A stretch of 8,256 nucleotides of DNA from positions 1 through 8,256 of the forward strand of contig JAHEMS010000139.1 in NCBI GenBank assembly GCA_024643595.1, read 5' to 3'. The DNA comes from Bacteroidota bacterium (GTDB lineage: Bacteria; Bacteroidota; Bacteroidia; Cytophagales; Cyclobacteriaceae). The notes under the pieces are model-generated. The model made no database searches. It had not been told where the DNA came from and saw only the letters and a program-made list of their open reading frames with translations. This document shows, piece by piece, positions 5,641 to 8,256 of the stretch. The translations under genes were made by a program, and so were the position numbers. Within the stretch, counting starts at the first letter, position 1. Each line of letters starts with the position of its first letter.

Positions 5641-6852
5641 TCAATTATTCTTAAACTGTTTATCGAGCGGCCCGTTCTTTTCAAGGTCTTCAATAATTTT
5701 ACGATCTAACGGACTTTCTTTTATCAGGTTGTAATTATCCCAAAACTCTTTATTGTAGGGATGGTCTTGAAAATGAAGTCCGTATGCTTTCATTTTTTGA
5801 GAAGAATTTATTCTTCCGATAGCGTTCGGCAATACCTCATTAATCATCAATGATTGAAGTAATTCGGTTTCAAATTTTAATTCTTCGCTTTTTATGTCAT
5901 ACCAGTTTACTTTAGAAATTACGGATATATAATTAGGATAATATTTTCCTTCGAATCGCTTAAAATTGTTGACCCGTTTGCTGGTCACCAGTTTACTGTA
6001 CATGCCTCTTTTCCGTTGGAGACGGTCATCCTGATTTTCTTCATATTCGATGTGAATAATAGCGAAAGATGATTTCTCCACATATACGGTCAAATTGTAT
6101 TCTCCGTGATGGGATAAAATGTAAATTGGCTGACCATCGTAGTAGGAGTCCTTCAGTCGTTTTAGTTCATCAAAAAAAGATTCGTCATTTGGAAAATGCC
6201 GGTAGCGTATGCTGTTGTGAAGTAATAATACCTCGAGCAGATTATCCTGGTCAAAATAGTCTGTGAATTTACTTCCGTACCCGATACTGCGTCTTACTTC
6301 CTGCAAGGCAACACGTTCCCTCAGTTTATTTTTGTTGCGCGGTTCAATATAGTTTTCATCATAAATTTTTACGGCAGCTTCCAATAAAGAAATATAAGTT
6401 CCTCCTACTTTTTTCAAATCACGGTAAAAACCATACATGAGGTAAGGACTCATCGGATAATTTTGTTCAATGCGTGATAGTGCAATTTGTAAAATGTCAC
6501 CCCCCCGTAAGGAGTCAGAAATGATTACCTCGTCGAGCTGAAGGGGTGATTTTTCCATTTCAATGATCAGTGGTTTAATGTCTAGCAACGTCCAAATGGG
6601 AGCTTCAAATGTCTTGAATCCTAGCATGTTGATGACAAGAAAATTGTTCCGTAATTCTGCCGGAATGTGAAAGTCAAACTCACCCACCAGATTGCTAATG
6701 GTGCTGATCGATTTGTCCTTAATTCCAATGGAGGCGTAGACAAGAGGCTCTTTGGTCTCCTGATCGACGATTTTTCCTGAAATCATGATCCTCTGAGAAA
6801 AGCCATTTATGCCAATACCAAGTAATAGAAATACCAGGAAATAATTCCTCAT
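5641..6852 (-). CDS. Exported CarboxypepD_reg-like domain protein
   Basis: The chosen start gives 403 aa beginning with the signal peptide MRNYFLVFLLLGIGINGFSQ. The longest frame begins at 6933, but its extra 27 residues precede a complete signal peptide and contain a promoter-like box, so the internal ATG is preferred. Residues ~22-100 form a CarboxypepD_reg-like beta-sandwich (SGKIVDQETKEPLVYASI, then G-E-F-D-F, then LGF), as found at the N-termini of many Bacteroidota secreted and outer-membrane proteins. After LDEVIIS comes a ~290-residue region with NYP..PY...GFYRD and LLEAAVKIYDENY, typical of the family but without a known enzymatic residue set. The C-terminus carries a conserved-looking SPLDRKIIEDLEKNGPLDKQF. 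There is no SusC barrel: length and content indicate a periplasmic or surface protein. No type IX sorting domain or lipobox is seen. The role is unknown. Confidence 0.82.
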   Translation of the reverse strand: MRNYFLVFLLLGIGINGFSQRIMISGKIVDQETKEPLVYASIGIKDKSISTISNLVGEFDFHIPAELRNNFLVINMLGFKTFEAPIWTLLDIKPLIIEMEKSPLQLDEVIISDSLRGGDILQIALSRIEQNYPMSPYLMYGFYRDLKKVGGTYISLLEAAVKIYDENYIEPRNKNKLRERVALQEVRRSIGYGSKFTDYFDQDNLLEVLLLHNSIRYRHFPNDESFFDELKRLKDSYYDGQPIYILSHHGEYNLTVYVEKSSFAIIHIEYEENQDDRLQRKRGMYSKLVTSKRVNNFKRFEGKYYPNYISVISKVNWYDIKSEELKFETELLQSLMINEVLPNAIGRINSSQKMKAYGLHFQDHPYNKEFWDNYNLIKESPLDRKIIEDLEKNGPLDKQFKNN

Positions 6853-6884
6853 GTAAAGAATTTTGCGCGCACTCATTTCAAGTA

Positions 6885-6892
6885 CAAAGATA
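6885..6892 (-). promoter_or_regulatory. Candidate -7 box for the CarboxypepD_reg-like gene
   Basis: On the minus strand TATCTTTG matches TAnnTTTG. It lies 32 nt upstream of the ATG at 6852 and inside the longer alternative frame from 6933, so a transcript from here could not use the 6933 start. No clear -33 TTG is visible at the expected distance. Confidence 0.38.
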
Positions 6893-6962
6893 AGACATTC
6901 GGAATAACTGAAATTTTGTTTACTGGTCGGCATTAGGGACCATTAATCGTGAAAATGTTACA

Positions 6963-6995
6963 TTGGACATCATTGCCTTCGATTCTTTAATTTTA
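6963..6995 (+). promoter_or_regulatory. Candidate promoter for the histidine kinase gene
   Basis: TTG at 6963-6965 and TAATTTTA at 6988-6995 (7 of 8 positions of TAnnTTTG) are 22 nt apart, within the loose spacing known for Bacteroidota promoters. The GTG start is 20 nt downstream of the -7 box, which would give a short leader. An AATGT-T-ACATT inverted repeat (6954-6964) overlaps the -33 element. Confidence 0.28.
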
Positions 6996-7015
6996 TACGC
7001 TAATCTTTAACCTCT

Positions 7016-8131
7016 GTGAAGTGGTTTGACGCTATACCGGGTATATGGAAACGTGCCTATTTGCTTATCTGCATTTGGTATGCAGTTAATTTTACAATCA
7101 GCGCGGTAGTTGAGTATAAATTTGTTAATCCGGAGCTTTATGTGCTCTGGACGGCCTTCTTTCTTTTTGAGTCTTTATGTCTGTTCATCTTATTGATATT
7201 TCTTTGGGCCCACTGGCTCTTCAGCTTTCGACCGATTATTCAATTTGTAGGGCACATTGCAGGAATCATAATGTTTTTCTTAATGATGGGCACCTTGTCC
7301 TATTATTTTTCAGATTACCTGGAAGGGTTTGTTTATTTTGAACACTGGACAGAGTATATGTTGATGATGTTAAGCAGCTGGGATGCGCTTCGCATCCATG
7401 ATCAATATATTATTACCGTCGGAGTATACTATGTTATAAAATATTTTCAGGGACTTCAGCGTCATGAGCATGAAAAAAGTGAGCTGGCAATCCGAAATAA
7501 GGAAATGCAGATATCGTTATTAAAGTCTCAAATTAACCCACACTTTCTTTTTAATACGCTGAATTCAATAAGTACATTGGTTAACTCTAGCAAGGAGCAG
7601 GCCCGTAAGGTAATTACTCAATTGTCGGATGTTTTTCGCTACGCGCTGGATTCGCATAGTGGTGAAATGGTTAAGCTTATTCATGAAATTGAATTTATTG
7701 AGAATTACATACGGATACAGCAAGTGCGGTTTGGCGAGCGTTTGAAATTTGAAAAGGTAATTGATCCTACTTGTTTAAGTGTTTCCATTCCTCCCATGAT
7801 TTTGCAGCCCCTGGTGGAGAATTCAGTGAAGTATGGTATTGGCCCAAAGGAGGACGGAGGGACCATTTCACTCGTGGTTAAGAGGTCGGGCCCGATCATT
7901 TATTTTGAGGTAAAGGATAACGGACTTGGCTCCAATGCAAAGAAAGTTATGGATGGAAGTTCAAGTGGAGTTGGTATGATAAATACTGATCTTCGGTTAA
8001 AGAGTTATTTTGGAGCTCAATCTCACTTACGGGTTAGGTCATCGGAGTTAGGGTATTCCGTTAGTTTTTTTATTGACGTAAAAGAGAAGGAATCAACGAG
8101 TAGTAAACTCTTCGAAAAACAAATACTATGA
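7016..8131 (+). CDS. LytS/YehU-type membrane sensor histidine kinase
   Basis: This 371-aa protein has four probable transmembrane segments (about residues 14-33, 41-69, 72-98 and 129-144) with short connecting loops and no large extracytoplasmic sensor domain. A short coiled-coil-like linker (~148-170) leads to the His_kinase domain with QINPHFLFNTLNS, where His176 is the expected phosphoacceptor. The ATPase part follows: PLVENSVKYG (N box, 265-274), DNGLG (301-305) and GVGMINTDLRL (318-328). Such kinases autophosphorylate and pass phosphate to LytTR response regulators, and one begins 76 nt downstream. The start is GTG at 7016. An in-frame TAA at 7001 rules out a start further upstream, and the next ATG would remove two membrane segments. 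It diverges from the CarboxypepD_reg-like gene. The signal sensed is unknown. Confidence 0.9.
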   Translation: MKWFDAIPGIWKRAYLLICIWYAVNFTISAVVEYKFVNPELYVLWTAFFLFESLCLFILLIFLWAHWLFSFRPIIQFVGHIAGIIMFFLMMGTLSYYFSDYLEGFVYFEHWTEYMLMMLSSWDALRIHDQYIITVGVYYVIKYFQGLQRHEHEKSELAIRNKEMQISLLKSQINPHFLFNTLNSISTLVNSSKEQARKVITQLSDVFRYALDSHSGEMVKLIHEIEFIENYIRIQQVRFGERLKFEKVIDPTCLSVSIPPMILQPLVENSVKYGIGPKEDGGTISLVVKRSGPIIYFEVKDNGLGSNAKKVMDGSSSGVGMINTDLRLKSYFGAQSHLRVRSSELGYSVSFFIDVKEKESTSSKLFEKQIL

Positions 8132-8207
8132 GAAGGCCAGCCGTTGAATGGACTCATAGATTAATACAGACTGATCTTTACAATTATTGACAAATAAATT
8201 TAACAAA

Positions 8208-8256
8208 ATGGATACAACCTGCCTTATTATTGATGACGAAAAATTGGCTCGCGAAC
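8208..8256 (+). CDS. Response regulator, 5' end (partial; probable LytTR type)
   Basis: Only 16 codons are inside the window: MDTTCLIIDDEKLARE, then the sequence is cut off. The hydrophobic strand followed by the acidic pair in LIIDDE is the beta-1 end of a CheY-like receiver domain, where the Asp pair helps bind Mg2+. The E-K-L-A-R-E that follows is typical of LytTR/AlgR-type regulators paired with LytS/YehU kinases. It lies 76 nt after the kinase stop on the same strand, so it is the probable cognate partner. The output domain is outside the window, so the LytTR label is inference from the pairing. Confidence 0.8.
   Translation, partial: MDTTCLIIDDEKLARE

Noticed and set aside
8128..8190. 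20-codon frame overlapping the kinase stop as ATGA
   Set aside because: The overlap resembles translational coupling, but the peptide is very short, polar and ends before the response regulator with a 17-nt gap. There is no sign of a function, so chance is the simpler reading.
1..8256. Search for CRISPR arrays, transposases, phage genes, toxin-antitoxin pairs and defence genes
   Set aside because: No spaced direct repeats, DDE or integrase motifs, or known defence domains were seen on either strand. The paired HTH proteins are too long and too similar to each other to be a toxin-antitoxin pair.

Overview
The window reads as chromosomal DNA from a member of the Bacteroidota. The support is: low-to-moderate GC, few recognisable Shine-Dalgarno sequences, TAnnTTTG-type -7 promoter boxes, a signal-peptide protein with a CarboxypepD_reg-like domain, and a LytS/YehU-type histidine kinase followed by a response regulator. 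The genus cannot be read from the sequence. No rRNA, tRNA, CRISPR array, insertion sequence or phage gene is visible.

Layout. (1) Positions 1-337 hold the 3' end of a PfkB-family kinase that looks like the heptose-7-phosphate kinase of the ADP-heptose/LPS core pathway. (2) Positions 347-2430, minus strand, hold two tandem paralogous regulators of 326-328 aa. Each has a nearly identical N-terminal XRE/BetR-like helix-turn-helix and a more diverged C-terminal domain of unknown function. Each start codon is preceded by a different inverted repeat, a candidate operator. (3) Positions 2431-2832 are a gene-free stretch between divergent units. (4) Positions 2833-5606, plus strand, form a compact unit: an exported TPR protein resembling the RMDN (regulator of microtubule dynamics) family, an extended SDR (epimerase/dihydroflavonol-reductase type) coupled to it by an ATGA overlap, an unlisted 39-codon small ORF, and a classical SDR starting 3 nt after that ORF. 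(5) Positions 5641-6852, minus strand, hold a secreted protein with an N-terminal CarboxypepD_reg-like domain; its start is better placed 27 codons inside the longest ORF. (6) Positions 7016-8131, plus strand, hold a four-helix membrane histidine kinase with a GTG start, followed at 8208 by the start of its probable response regulator, which runs off the window.

How the genes may work together. The TPR-SDR-sORF-SDR block is the most system-like part: tight spacing, translational coupling and two oxidoreductases suggest one pathway, perhaps acting on a lipid or other small molecule near the membrane. The substrate cannot be read from the sequence. The kinase and response regulator form a two-component system whose target is unknown. 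The paired HTH proteins probably arose by duplication and may regulate themselves or each other. I see no clear sign of an entirely new defence or mobile system. The most novel items are the small ORF, the bacterial RMDN-like protein in an SDR operon, and the duplicated regulators.
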